Origin: Chloroflexota bacterium
Lineage (GTDB): Bacteria; Chloroflexota; Anaerolineae; UBA2200
Reading direction: 5' to 3'
NCBI GenBank assembly: GCA_014360755.1
Contig: JACIWX010000008.1
Coordinates: forward strand, 1-64,000
DNA length: 64,000 nucleotides
Shown: positions 27,534 through 37,144 of the stretch, piece by piece
Position numbering within the stretch: position 1 is the first letter of the stretch
Layout: every line of letters begins with the position of its first letter
Position numbers and translations under genes: made by a program
Notes under the pieces: generated by a model
Database searches by the model: none
What the model was told of the DNA's origin: nothing
Seen by the model: the letters and a program-made list of their open reading frames with translations, nothing else

Positions 27534-28757
27534 ATGGCTGATCTAGATTTCATTCGCAAACTGATTATCCCGGCAGACACCAAAATCGTGTTCCTGGTGA
27601 TGGATGGCGTGGGCGGGTTGCCTATAGAAGAAGGTGGCCCAACGGAACTCGAAGCAGCGCGGACACCGAATCTGGACGCACTAGCTGCGAAATCCATCTG
27701 TGGCTTTACCACGCCCATCTCGCCGGGCATCACGCCAGGCAGTGGGCCAGGGCATCTAGCCATGTTTGGCTATGACCCATGCCGCTACGTGATCGGGCGG
27801 GGTGTGCTGGAGGCACTGGGTATAGATTTTGACCTGCAACCACAGGATGTCGCTGGTCGGGGCAACTTTTGCACTGTGGATGCGCAAGGCCGCGTTATTG
27901 ACCGCCGCGCAGGCCGTATCTCCACCGAGAAATGCATTGAGCTAACTGCTCTGCTACGCGAGCGAATCAAGTTGCCCGGCGTAGAACTGTTCATTGAACC
28001 AGTGAAAGAGCATCGCTTTGTGCTAGTGCTGCGCGGTGAAGGCTTGGCAGGTGATCTGACCGAATCAGATCCCCAACAACTCGGCGTTCCGCCCCTGCCC
28101 ATCCGTCCCGTAGAGGATGCCCCACAACCCCAGGCGTCACAGAAAACGGCAGACTTGGTGAACCAATTTGTTGCCCAGGCTCAGCAGGTGCTACAAGACC
28201 AATATCCAGCCAACATGGTGCTATTGCGTGGCTTGGACAAACGCCCCGCTATCCCCAGCATGAAAGAAGTATTTGGCTTACGCGCGGCAGCGATCGCCGT
28301 ATATCCTATGTACCGGGGATTGGCTAAGCTCGTGGGCATGGCTGCACTGCCCAGCGGTACCAGCCTGGCCGATGAATTCGATGCTTTGGAAAAGGCCTGG
28401 CCGGATTATGACTTTTTCTACCTGCATTTCAAGTACACGGACAGCCGCGGTGAGGACGGCAACTTCCAAGCCAAAGTCGCCATGATTGAGGAGTTCGACT
28501 CCTACATCCCGCGTGTTATGGCATTGAAGCCAGATGTGGTGGTGGTTACCGGTGACCACTCCACACCCTCATTGCTGCGCGCACACAGCTGGCACCCCGT
28601 GCCGACCATGCTGTACTCGCGCTATTGCCGCTGCGATGAGGCTCGCGCGTATAATGAACGCGCCTGTGCCCGCGGAGCACTGGGCAACATACTTGCCGTG
28701 GACTTGATGCCGCTTGCGTTGGCGAATGCATTGCGCTTGACCAAGTTTGGTGCATGA
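27534..28757 (+). CDS. apgM: 2,3-bisphosphoglycerate-independent phosphoglycerate mutase (archaeal type)
   Basis: Interconverts 3- and 2-phosphoglycerate. 407 residues of the alkaline-phosphatase superfamily: FLVMDGVGGLPI (metal Asp), a SPGITPGSGPGHLAMFGYDP block carrying the Ser nucleophile, GRGVLEALG, VVVTGDHSTP and SWHPVP with the late metal ligands. The length and motifs are of the aPGAM family found in archaea and some bacteria, not GpmI (about 510 aa). ATG 27534 chosen (AAAAGGAG 5 nt upstream) over GTG two codons earlier. Confidence 0.93.
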   Translation: MADLDFIRKLIIPADTKIVFLVMDGVGGLPIEEGGPTELEAARTPNLDALAAKSICGFTTPISPGITPGSGPGHLAMFGYDPCRYVIGRGVLEALGIDFDLQPQDVAGRGNFCTVDAQGRVIDRRAGRISTEKCIELTALLRERIKLPGVELFIEPVKEHRFVLVLRGEGLAGDLTESDPQQLGVPPLPIRPVEDAPQPQASQKTADLVNQFVAQAQQVLQDQYPANMVLLRGLDKRPAIPSMKEVFGLRAAAIAVYPMYRGLAKLVGMAALPSGTSLADEFDALEKAWPDYDFFYLHFKYTDSRGEDGNFQAKVAMIEEFDSYIPRVMALKPDVVVVTGDHSTPSLLRAHSWHPVPTMLYSRYCRCDEARAYNERACARGALGNILAVDLMPLALANALRLTKFGA

Positions 28758-28832
28758 CCAAGCGCCCCTGGCTCGCCGCTTGTACCACCCATTACAAAGG
28801 GGAAAAACCCATCTAAGAGGACACGGTTGGCA

Positions 28833-29852
28833 ATGCCTGAATCCCCCTACCTCCCTGTAGGCAAACTGAATCTAGAACTGATGGCACAATTGCTTCGCTT
28901 CCAAGGATGGCCTGACGACCGGGTCGTGCTAGGTCCAAAGATCGGTGAAGATGCCGCCGTTATTGATTTTGGTGACCGGTACCTGGTAGCAAAGACCGAT
29001 CCGATTACCTTTGCCACGGAAGAAATCGGCTGGTACCTGGTCCAGGTCAATGCCAATGACCTGGCGACAACAGGCGCTATGCCCCGCTGGCTGCTGGTGA
29101 CCTTACTCCTGCCGGAGAACAAGACGACGCCTGAGCTGGCAGACCACATCTTGGCGCAAATTGATGCTGCCTGTCAGGAGCTGCACATCGCCTTAGTGGG
29201 TGGGCACACAGAGGTCACTTATGGGCTGGATCGCCCCATTGCCGTTGGCCACATGCTCGGAGAAGTCGCCAAAAACAAGTTAATCAGCACCTCGGGAGCG
29301 CGTGTAGGCGATGACCTCGTGCTGGTAAAGGGCATTGCCATTGAGGGCACTTCAATCATAGCACGGGAAAAGAGCCAAGAACTACAGCAGCGTGGCTATA
29401 CACCCGATATGATCCAGCGAGCCCAGAACTACCTCTATCATCCTGGCATTAGCATTGTGCGGGAAGCCAAGATTGCTGTGGAATCTGCCATTATCCATGC
29501 CATGCATGACCCCACCGAGGGCGGTGTAGCCACCGGCTTGCATGAACTGGCAGAAGCAGCTCAAGTAGGAGTCTGGGTAGACGAGGAGGCAATCCCTATT
29601 TGGCCCGAGAGCGCCATGCTGTGCCAGGCATTTGGCTTGAATCCCCTGGGCACTATCGCCTCAGGCGCTCTGCTCATCGCCCTCCCGCCGCAACAAACCC
29701 CTGTCTTGCTCTCTGCATACGAAAAGGCTCAGGTCATCTGTGCCGTAATCGGACGCGTTACACCTGCGGAAGAGGGGCGAAAACTGAAAAGCGGGGCAGT
29801 AGTTACGGACCTGCCCCGCTTTGATCAGGATGAAATTACCAAACTCTTTTAG
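28833..29852 (+). CDS. AIR synthase-related protein (HypE/ThiL-like ATP-binding)
   Basis: 339 residues of the PurM/HypE/ThiL/SelD superfamily: GPKIGEDAAVIDF (N-terminal ATP glycine loop), VNANDLATTGAMPRWLL, ALVGGHTEVT, HDPTEGGVATGLHEL, GTIASGALLIAL. No PRPP, thiamine or hydrogenase genes are adjacent, and the terminal -PxxCxRI of HypE is absent, so it is neither a clear ThiL nor HypE; role unknown. A TTG at 28827 has a better spaced AAGAGG and could be the true start. Last gene of the glycolysis group, convergent with the CCA-adding fusion. Confidence 0.75.
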   Translation: MPESPYLPVGKLNLELMAQLLRFQGWPDDRVVLGPKIGEDAAVIDFGDRYLVAKTDPITFATEEIGWYLVQVNANDLATTGAMPRWLLVTLLLPENKTTPELADHILAQIDAACQELHIALVGGHTEVTYGLDRPIAVGHMLGEVAKNKLISTSGARVGDDLVLVKGIAIEGTSIIAREKSQELQQRGYTPDMIQRAQNYLYHPGISIVREAKIAVESAIIHAMHDPTEGGVATGLHELAEAAQVGVWVDEEAIPIWPESAMLCQAFGLNPLGTIASGALLIALPPQQTPVLLSAYEKAQVICAVIGRVTPAEEGRKLKSGAVVTDLPRFDQDEITKLF

Positions 29853-29923
29853 CATGTATCCCGGTTTCTAGTAAGCACTCTTACAATGTCGCTCGCAGTG
29901 AACGGGGTGCTTCAAGTCGTGCG

Positions 29924-32581
29924 CTATGCTCTCTTCCCTCCCAGGTCCGCAAGCAACTTCTTAGCCATCTCTTCCTCCTCAGAAGCAGTGCATATTTGGC
30001 CATCGAGACGCGCATAGAGCAACTTGTCCAAAATCTGCCGGTAGATGGGCCCAGGTGGTATGCCCTGCTTCTTGAAAAAGTCGCCGCGGAGATGAGGGCG
30101 CACCCAACGTAGCCGTTCCAGGTACAGCCGCACATTCTCACGAGCCACAGGGGAATCCAATGCAATGAAAAAAGCCACAACGGCTCGTGGCGAATAGCCC
30201 CGCAAGAGGCGGTAAATGCGACTAGGTTTCAGATCGGGTCGGCTTAAACGCACGGCTAAGGCATGGAGCTCTCTGACTTCACGCAGATATTTTGCCACCG
30301 CCTGGCTGAACCGTAACCTTTCCAGGAAACGGTCAAGCTGCGGTTTGGTCAAGCGATAAGTAAGGAGAGCGAGGAACAGATACTTCTTCTCAAGTCCGAC
30401 CCGGCTTAGCAACAGCGCCTCCTGTTCGGTCTCTATCCCCCCTTTTTTGCTCGCTTCCTCACGTTCCACCCACTGTACAGCCTCGCGGAACTTGCTCAAA
30501 AGCCATTCATCGCATTTTAGGGCTGGCTCTAGATGGCGCAGCACACCCAGCTGTGCCAGGCGCGCGATAATTGCTCCAGGCTCTCGTTCGTCCAGGATAA
30601 GTTCCAACTCGTGACGCAACCGTTCTCCGGTCACTCGGTCCAGCAAGCCCAGGGCATCATCTATCAATTCAGCAGTCCGTGTTTCGATCGTAAATCCAAG
30701 GCGCTGTTCCAAGCGTACGGCACGGAGGATGCGCGTGGGGTCCTCGATAAAACTCAGGTTATGCAGTACTCGGATCAACTTATCACGTAGATCGCGCTCC
30801 CCACCATAGAAATCCAACAGTTCACCACAGCGATCACGGTCCAAAGAGATGGCCATGGTGTTAATCGTGAAATCTCGTCTGTAGAGATCCTGCTTGATGG
30901 AACTGCGCTCTACCTCTGGCAATGCCGTGGGATGGTGATAGAACTCGGTGCGTGCGGTGACAAAATCCAACGAAGGCGGCAAATTGGTCCCGGCGGTGCC
31001 ATTCAAAATGACTTTCGCAGTGCCAAAGCGTGCGTGGCTACGCACTCGAGCCTTCAAGCGCTTGCCCAATGCCTTGGCTAAAGCAATGGCGTCCCCTTCC
31101 ACGACTAGATCCAGGTCCAGTGTTGGCGAGCCAAGCAGCAGATCACGCACAAAACCACCTACTACATAGAGCGAGTAGCCCATTTCGTTCGCTGTATCCC
31201 TTGCCTGTATGAGCAAATCGAGCAAGGGAGCCGGCAGCGTCTGACGAAGCCGCTGCTGGATCTCTTCACGGCGCCCAGGGTGCGCAGGCGCGCTCCACAA
31301 CTTAATCAAATCCGTACGGGTTACAATGCCTAACACACGGCCATTTTCCACCACCGGCACTTGGCCCACGCCATGGTTCGTCATAATTTGCTGCACCGTA
31401 GCCACACTATCGGAGGGGGATACAGCCATGTCCCCCTTGTACATGAACGAACGCACGGTAGCGTGCCCCAAACGGTGTTGCAGAGCACGGTCAATCTCTC
31501 GCCGCGTCAAAATGCCTACCAATTGGCCATCCTCTACTACAGGGAACCCCTCATGCCCATAACGCCGCATATAGGATTCTGCTTCGGATAGCGTCATATC
31601 TGGGTGCAAAGTGTGCACCCCATAAGACATGATCTGGCTGACTGTAACGGCCGGCTTCACATACTGCCTCAAAGCGGCGATCAATTGCTCGCGCACCTGA
31701 GCCGCATCGGCACCCTGGATCAAGGCGGCTGCTGCAACACCATGGCCACCTCCCCCAAAGGCGCGGGCAATCTCCCCCACATCAACCGCCTTAGTGGAAC
31801 TACGGGCGATCAACTGCACCTGATCTTTGAATACAAAAAGGAGAAAGGAGGCATCTGGGTCATAGACATCATCCAGTTTGTGCGCCAGCGTAGAGAGTTC
31901 CTCCAAATACTCATCCAGATGCGCGGTCGCGATCAAAATCGCTTGGTCATGCAAGTGGAACCATTCCAAATTTTCCACCAATTGTGCATAGACCGCCTGA
32001 TAGCGCTCATCCAAGGGATGGCGCAAGAAATCGTTGACCACGGACAGGCTGGCCTTTTGCTCCAATAGCCAAGCGGCGCTGCGTAGGTCGCGAGGTGTCG
32101 TGGTGGAATACGAAAGTGACCCCGTATCCTCATAGATTCCCAACAGAAGCAAGGTAGCTTCTAAAGGAGTGAGGGAAATGCGCCGTTCACGCAATTTCTC
32201 TACCAGCAAGGAAGTAACTGCTCCTACCTCGTCAATCATGTACGTCGTGCCTGGTTTGGGCTCGCCGCGCAGCGGATGATGGTCAATGATAGTGAAGGTC
32301 GTATTCGCATCCACTCCCCTCATGGATGGCACGAATTGAGCATCCACAATGATGGCTTCGGACACGCGCCGACGAGGCAGTTCATCGGCAGTTACAAAAG
32401 GCAACTGCTCACCGTACAGAGCCAAAAAATCACGCAGCTCGCGATTCATCCGCCGCGGCAAAACGGGCTTGGCATCGGGATATAACTTGGATGCCGCCAA
32501 CTGCGCTGCCAGGGCATCGAAATCTGTATTTTCATGGGTAAGGATGACCTTCAAGCTACCCTTTCTCAACAAGTTATCCAT
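29924..32581 (-). CDS. DHH-CBS-CCA fusion: tRNA nucleotidyltransferase with phosphoesterase-like domain
   Basis: 885-residue multidomain protein. Residues 10-310: DHH phosphoesterase (HENTDFDALAAQ, VDAQFV, TIIDHHPL; then DHHA1 with FGGGGHGVAAAA). About 320-440: two CBS domains (IMSYGVHTLHP, GHEGFPVVEDGQLVGILTRREID; GVGQVPVVENGRVLGIVTRTDLI). About 465-880: class II CCA-adding/poly(A)-polymerase head (VVGGFVRDLLLG, LDLDLVVEGDA, RRDFTINTMA) with RNA-binding helical domains. It probably repairs or builds tRNA 3' CCA ends, perhaps regulated through CBS ligand binding. Start: ATG at 32581 with no ribosome site; a TTG at 32554 preceded by AGAAAGGG is an alternative. Stands alone, divergent from yvcK. 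Confidence 0.88.
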   Translation of the reverse strand: MDNLLRKGSLKVILTHENTDFDALAAQLAASKLYPDAKPVLPRRMNRELRDFLALYGEQLPFVTADELPRRRVSEAIIVDAQFVPSMRGVDANTTFTIIDHHPLRGEPKPGTTYMIDEVGAVTSLLVEKLRERRISLTPLEATLLLLGIYEDTGSLSYSTTTPRDLRSAAWLLEQKASLSVVNDFLRHPLDERYQAVYAQLVENLEWFHLHDQAILIATAHLDEYLEELSTLAHKLDDVYDPDASFLLFVFKDQVQLIARSSTKAVDVGEIARAFGGGGHGVAAAALIQGADAAQVREQLIAALRQYVKPAVTVSQIMSYGVHTLHPDMTLSEAESYMRRYGHEGFPVVEDGQLVGILTRREIDRALQHRLGHATVRSFMYKGDMAVSPSDSVATVQQIMTNHGVGQVPVVENGRVLGIVTRTDLIKLWSAPAHPGRREEIQQRLRQTLPAPLLDLLIQARDTANEMGYSLYVVGGFVRDLLLGSPTLDLDLVVEGDAIALAKALGKRLKARVRSHARFGTAKVILNGTAGTNLPPSLDFVTARTEFYHHPTALPEVERSSIKQDLYRRDFTINTMAISLDRDRCGELLDFYGGERDLRDKLIRVLHNLSFIEDPTRILRAVRLEQRLGFTIETRTAELIDDALGLLDRVTGERLRHELELILDEREPGAIIARLAQLGVLRHLEPALKCDEWLLSKFREAVQWVEREEASKKGGIETEQEALLLSRVGLEKKYLFLALLTYRLTKPQLDRFLERLRFSQAVAKYLREVRELHALAVRLSRPDLKPSRIYRLLRGYSPRAVVAFFIALDSPVARENVRLYLERLRWVRPHLRGDFFKKQGIPPGPIYRQILDKLLYARLDGQICTASEEEEMAKKLLADLGGKRA

Positions 32582-32646
32582 ACACAATTATGACACAACT
32601 ACGCCGTGTTGTCAACGCGGGGATAAGCAGAGCACATAGTACTCTT

Positions 32647-32675
32647 TTGACGAGGCTAGCAATCTGGGTTATAAT
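32647..32675 (+). promoter_or_regulatory. Strong promoter of yvcK
   Basis: TTGACG (32647-32652), 17-bp spacer, TATAAT (32670-32675). Transcription would start near 32682, directly before the GGAGG at 32684-32688, so translation must begin at the GTG at 32698. Confidence 0.75.
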
Positions 32676-32697
32676 ATCTTTATGGAGGATAGCAGCA

Positions 32698-34026
32698 GTG
32701 CAACTCCGGAAGAAGATCGGCTCGGCGTGGAAATGGCTTTACCCAGGCATGGGCGTAAAGCGCTGGCTGCTCTTGCTGGCTGCAGGACTTTTCTTGCTCA
32801 GCCTGGGAGTGAGTTTCTTCTACGTCCAAATCTATCGTACCTTGGAATTCACTGGCCCGGCTTCGCCCATCGCTTATACCGTAACCTTGCAATTCTTGCC
32901 GCGCTGGTTGCGTGGGGCAATCCTAGCCACCTTGGGCATCCTCTGCGTTGCAATGGCTGTCTTCCGCCTAAGCCGGTCTTTGGTCTCTGCTCTTTTCGAA
33001 TCGGATCATGAAAGCGTAGTAGACGTTATCTATCGTCGTCGCATGCGCAAACGAGGGCCGAAAATCGTCGCTATTGGCGGTGGGACGGGCCTTTCCACAC
33101 TGCTGCGTGGCTTGAAGGAATGCACCGACAACCTGACCGCCATCGTAACCGTAGCCGATGACGGGGGCAGTTCTGGACGCCTACGTAGGGAATTGGGGCT
33201 TCTGCCGCCCGGTGATTTTCGCAACTGTATCACCGCTCTGGCTGAGGCGGAGCCGCTCATGACCTTGCTTTTCGAATACCGCTTTGGCCAGGGCAAGGGG
33301 CTGAATGGCCATAGCTTTGGCAATCTATTCATAGCCGCCATGGCTGGGGTAACGGGCGATTTCGGGCAGGCAATCCGCCAATCCAGCAAAGTGCTTGCCG
33401 TGCGTGGACGTGTTCTGCCATCTACCATGCACAGCGTAACCCTATGCGCTGAACTGGCAGAACCCCACGACGGACATGAAATACAGTATCAAGTAGAGGG
33501 GGAATCTCGCATCCCCAAAGCCGGGGCTCCCATCGAGCGCGTGTTTTTGCAACCCGATGATGTGCGGGGTTATGGTGAATCGGTACAGGCACTGCTCGAC
33601 GCAGACTTGATTATCGTAGGCCCAGGCAGCCTGTACACGAGCATCCTGCCCAATCTGCTGGTTAAGGACATCGCCGCTGCGATCCGGGCTTCTACAGCGC
33701 TGAAAATCTACGTCTGCAATTTGGCAACACAGGCAGGCGAGACAGATGGCTATACTGCCGCGGATCACGTGCGCGCTATCTACAACCATGTGGGAGAAGG
33801 CCTCTTCGACTACATCTTGCTAAATAACAATTTGGAGGTGCAAACGCCGGAAAATTGGAATGCAGAAATGGTCAAACCTATTACCGATGGCTCGTATCGA
33901 GTCTGGACTGCTGATGTCGTAGACATGGCAAAACCATGGCGGCATGATCCCGCCAAATTAGCACGAACGATCATGAACATCTATGCCAGCCATCGTCAAA
34001 GGCGGAATCACCGCCCGGCTGGTTAA
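32698..34026 (+). CDS. YvcK/CofD-like protein (gluconeogenesis factor) with membrane anchor
   Basis: 442 residues. N-terminus has two hydrophobic segments (about residues 20-42 and 62-85), then a cytoplasmic YvcK domain: IVAIGGGTGLSTLLRGLK, VTVADDGGSSGRLRRELG, LPPGDFRNCI, GLNGHSFGNLF, LLDADLIIVGPGSLYTSILPNLL and VCNLATQAGETDGYT. YvcK binds UDP-sugars and controls carbon flow to cell-wall precursors in Bacillus; the membrane anchor is an addition. GTG start chosen from promoter and GGAGG (9 nt); longer frame from 32590 overlaps the promoter. The gap gene follows after 24 nt. Confidence 0.9.
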   Translation: MQLRKKIGSAWKWLYPGMGVKRWLLLLAAGLFLLSLGVSFFYVQIYRTLEFTGPASPIAYTVTLQFLPRWLRGAILATLGILCVAMAVFRLSRSLVSALFESDHESVVDVIYRRRMRKRGPKIVAIGGGTGLSTLLRGLKECTDNLTAIVTVADDGGSSGRLRRELGLLPPGDFRNCITALAEAEPLMTLLFEYRFGQGKGLNGHSFGNLFIAAMAGVTGDFGQAIRQSSKVLAVRGRVLPSTMHSVTLCAELAEPHDGHEIQYQVEGESRIPKAGAPIERVFLQPDDVRGYGESVQALLDADLIIVGPGSLYTSILPNLLVKDIAAAIRASTALKIYVCNLATQAGETDGYTAADHVRAIYNHVGEGLFDYILLNNNLEVQTPENWNAEMVKPITDGSYRVWTADVVDMAKPWRHDPAKLARTIMNIYASHRQRRNHRPAG

Positions 34027-35061
<1,035 letters not shown>

Positions 35062-35080
35062 AAAACGAACCGGAACATAG

Positions 35081-35115
35081 CAAGAGGGGATGGGATGACT
35101 ATCCCATTCCCTCTT
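35081..35115. terminator. Hairpin after gap
   Basis: 15-bp stem with one G-T pair (CAAGAGGGGATGGGA against TCCCATTCCCTCTTG) and a short TGAC/A loop, 20 nt after the gap stop. Only a weak T-rich stretch (ATCTTGTT) follows, so it is a leaky terminator or a 3' stabiliser ahead of the glycosyltransferase. Confidence 0.55.
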
Positions 35116-35147
35116 GATCTTGTTACAGGTCAAAAGGCCAAAAAGAC

Positions 35148-36389
35148 ATGCACCGTATTGCTATGCTCAGCGTCCATACCTGCCCCATGGCGGCGTTGGG
35201 GGGCAAAGAGACCGGGGGGATGAACGTTTACGTGCGGGAGCTCAGCCGCCAACTGGGTGCAAAGGGCTTGATCGTGGACATCTACACACGTTCGCAAGAC
35301 CCATTGCGTGAACGGGTGCGCGCGCTGTGGCAAAATGTGCGCGTCATCCACCTCCCTGCTGGCCCAGAAAAACCCTACTCCAAATACCAAGTATACAACC
35401 ACTTACCCCAATTCGTAGCCGAGCTGCGCGAGTTTGCAGCAGCTGAAGGCATCTCCTATAACCTGATACACAGCCACTACTGGCTCTCTGGCTGGGTAGC
35501 CCGCGAACTCGCGCGCGAGTACCGGCTGCCCACCGTGCACATGTTCCACACGCTCGGACGGATGAAGAACGCCGTAGCGCGTTCCGAAGAAGAGAAGGAG
35601 CCTCCCATACGCATCCAGACCGAAGAGGAGCTGGTACGGGACATGGACCGCCTTGTCGCGGCAACACCGCTGGAACGAGAGCAATTGGTAGAGTTGTATG
35701 GTGCTGATCCTGGCAAAATTGCAGTAATCCCTTTGGGTGTGGATCTAGCGCTGTTCCGGCCTATCCCACGCCACGAAGCGATGAAGGCGATCGGGCTGGA
35801 ACTGCCTGAAGCATACCAACTCATCCTCTTCGTGGGGCGCCTAGATCCGCTCAAGGGATTGGATTCGTTGCTCAAAGCCATGTGCAAGCTCACAGAAATG
35901 GAACCAGCGCTGGCTCGCAATCTATGCCTTGCGGTTATTGGCGGCGATGTGGACGAGGACCAAAGCAGTCTAAGCAGTGCGTTAGAATGCCTAGAAAAGC
36001 TGAAGGCAGAGGTTGGCATGCATGACCTGGTCGCCTTTCTTGGTTCCCGCGCGCAAGACACGCTACCCTATTACTATTCTGCTGCTGAAGTTTGTGTAGT
36101 GCCTTCACATTACGAATCTTTCGGCCTCGTTGCACTGGAGGCTATGGCTTGTGGCACGCCAGTGATTGCTTCGCGGGTAGGTGGCCTACAGCATACGGTC
36201 GAGGATGGCATAACCGGCTTTCTCGTGCCAGCTGGGGAGCCCGACGCACTGGCTGAGAAACTGCGCCTGGTCTTGCTCGACCGTGAACTGCGTGCGCGAT
36301 TGTCTATGCACGCCCGTCAGAAAGCACAAACCTATACCTGGCAAGCAGTCGCCGAGCACATGTTGAGCCTTTACGAGGAACTATGGTGA
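35148..36389 (+). CDS. GT4 glycosyltransferase, MshA-like
   Basis: 413 residues, GT-B fold retaining glycosyltransferase. The N-terminus RIAMLSVHTCPMAALGGKETGGMNVYV and the later IHSHYWLSGWVARELAR, HMFHTLGRMKNA and LVELYGADPGKIAVIPLGVDL follow closely the pattern of mycothiol glycosyltransferase MshA and sucrose/inositol-phosphate GT4 enzymes. The nucleotide-sugar site has VPSHYESFGLVALEAMACG (EX7E motif). It overlaps the LmbE deacetylase by 7 nt, an arrangement as in MshA/MshB or BshA/BshB chemistry: attach N-acetylhexosamine, then deacetylate. Acceptor unknown; weak ribosome site. Confidence 0.85.
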   Translation: MHRIAMLSVHTCPMAALGGKETGGMNVYVRELSRQLGAKGLIVDIYTRSQDPLRERVRALWQNVRVIHLPAGPEKPYSKYQVYNHLPQFVAELREFAAAEGISYNLIHSHYWLSGWVARELAREYRLPTVHMFHTLGRMKNAVARSEEEKEPPIRIQTEEELVRDMDRLVAATPLEREQLVELYGADPGKIAVIPLGVDLALFRPIPRHEAMKAIGLELPEAYQLILFVGRLDPLKGLDSLLKAMCKLTEMEPALARNLCLAVIGGDVDEDQSSLSSALECLEKLKAEVGMHDLVAFLGSRAQDTLPYYYSAAEVCVVPSHYESFGLVALEAMACGTPVIASRVGGLQHTVEDGITGFLVPAGEPDALAEKLRLVLLDRELRARLSMHARQKAQTYTWQAVAEHMLSLYEELW

Positions 36390-37117
36390 CAGAAAACATC
36401 GCAGGAAGCCTAGAACCCACTAGCATAGTTGCCACCCGGATGGTGATCACCGCCCATCCCGATGACGCGGAATTCACCGTCGCTGGCACGGTGGCACGCT
36501 GGGTCAGAGAGGGTTATTCTGTTATTTATGTCATCTGTACCGACGGTAGCCGGGGCAGCAATGAACCGCACATGACCCCAGAACGCATGGCTCCCATTCG
36601 CCATGCGGAGCAACTCGAGGCAGCGCGCATCTTAGGTGTGCAGACCGTTGTCTTCCTCGACCATGAAGACGGCACCCTGCAGCCTACCTTAGAACTGCGG
36701 CGTGATTTGACCCGCCTCGTCCGCCGTTACAAGCCGGATATTGTGATCTGCAGCGATCCAACCCGCTATTTTCACCGCGATATGTACGTCAACCATCCTG
36801 ACCACCGCGCTGCAGGTGAAGCCGCACTCTATGCCGTCTTCCCTTCCGCAGTGACCCGTTTCATCTTCCCGGAACTGCTTGCAGAGGGACTAGAACCACA
36901 CAAAGTGGGGGAAATCTACCTCTACGGCTCCCCAGAGCCCAATACCTGGGTGGATATCACGGACACGATTGACCTGAAAATCGCCGCCCTCAAAGCGCAC
37001 CGCAGCCAGGTAGACCCAGAATATGCAGACATCCGCATCCGCGAGTGGAATGGACTGGTTGGGCGGCAATACGGCGTGCCCTATGCCGAGGAATTCCGCA
37101 GGATCATCTTGCGCTGA
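36383..37117 (+). CDS. LmbE/PIG-L family N-deacetylase (MshB/BshB-like)
   Basis: 244-residue zinc deacetylase. Zinc motif AHPDDAEFTVAG near residue 22 (His, Asp, Asp), YVICTDGSRGS near 52, RHAEQLEAARILGV, and the third zinc His in VNHPDHRAAGEAAL near 135. Probably removes an acetyl group from the glucosaminide made by the overlapping glycosyltransferase gene (inference); deacetylation of other GlcNAc conjugates is possible. ATG overlaps the previous stop, so the pair is translationally coupled. No ligase like MshC or BshC is nearby. Confidence 0.88.
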   Translation: MVTENIAGSLEPTSIVATRMVITAHPDDAEFTVAGTVARWVREGYSVIYVICTDGSRGSNEPHMTPERMAPIRHAEQLEAARILGVQTVVFLDHEDGTLQPTLELRRDLTRLVRRYKPDIVICSDPTRYFHRDMYVNHPDHRAAGEAALYAVFPSAVTRFIFPELLAEGLEPHKVGEIYLYGSPEPNTWVDITDTIDLKIAALKAHRSQVDPEYADIRIREWNGLVGRQYGVPYAEEFRRIILR

Positions 37118-37144
37118 ATCCCCGTATTAAACCACTACATCGCG

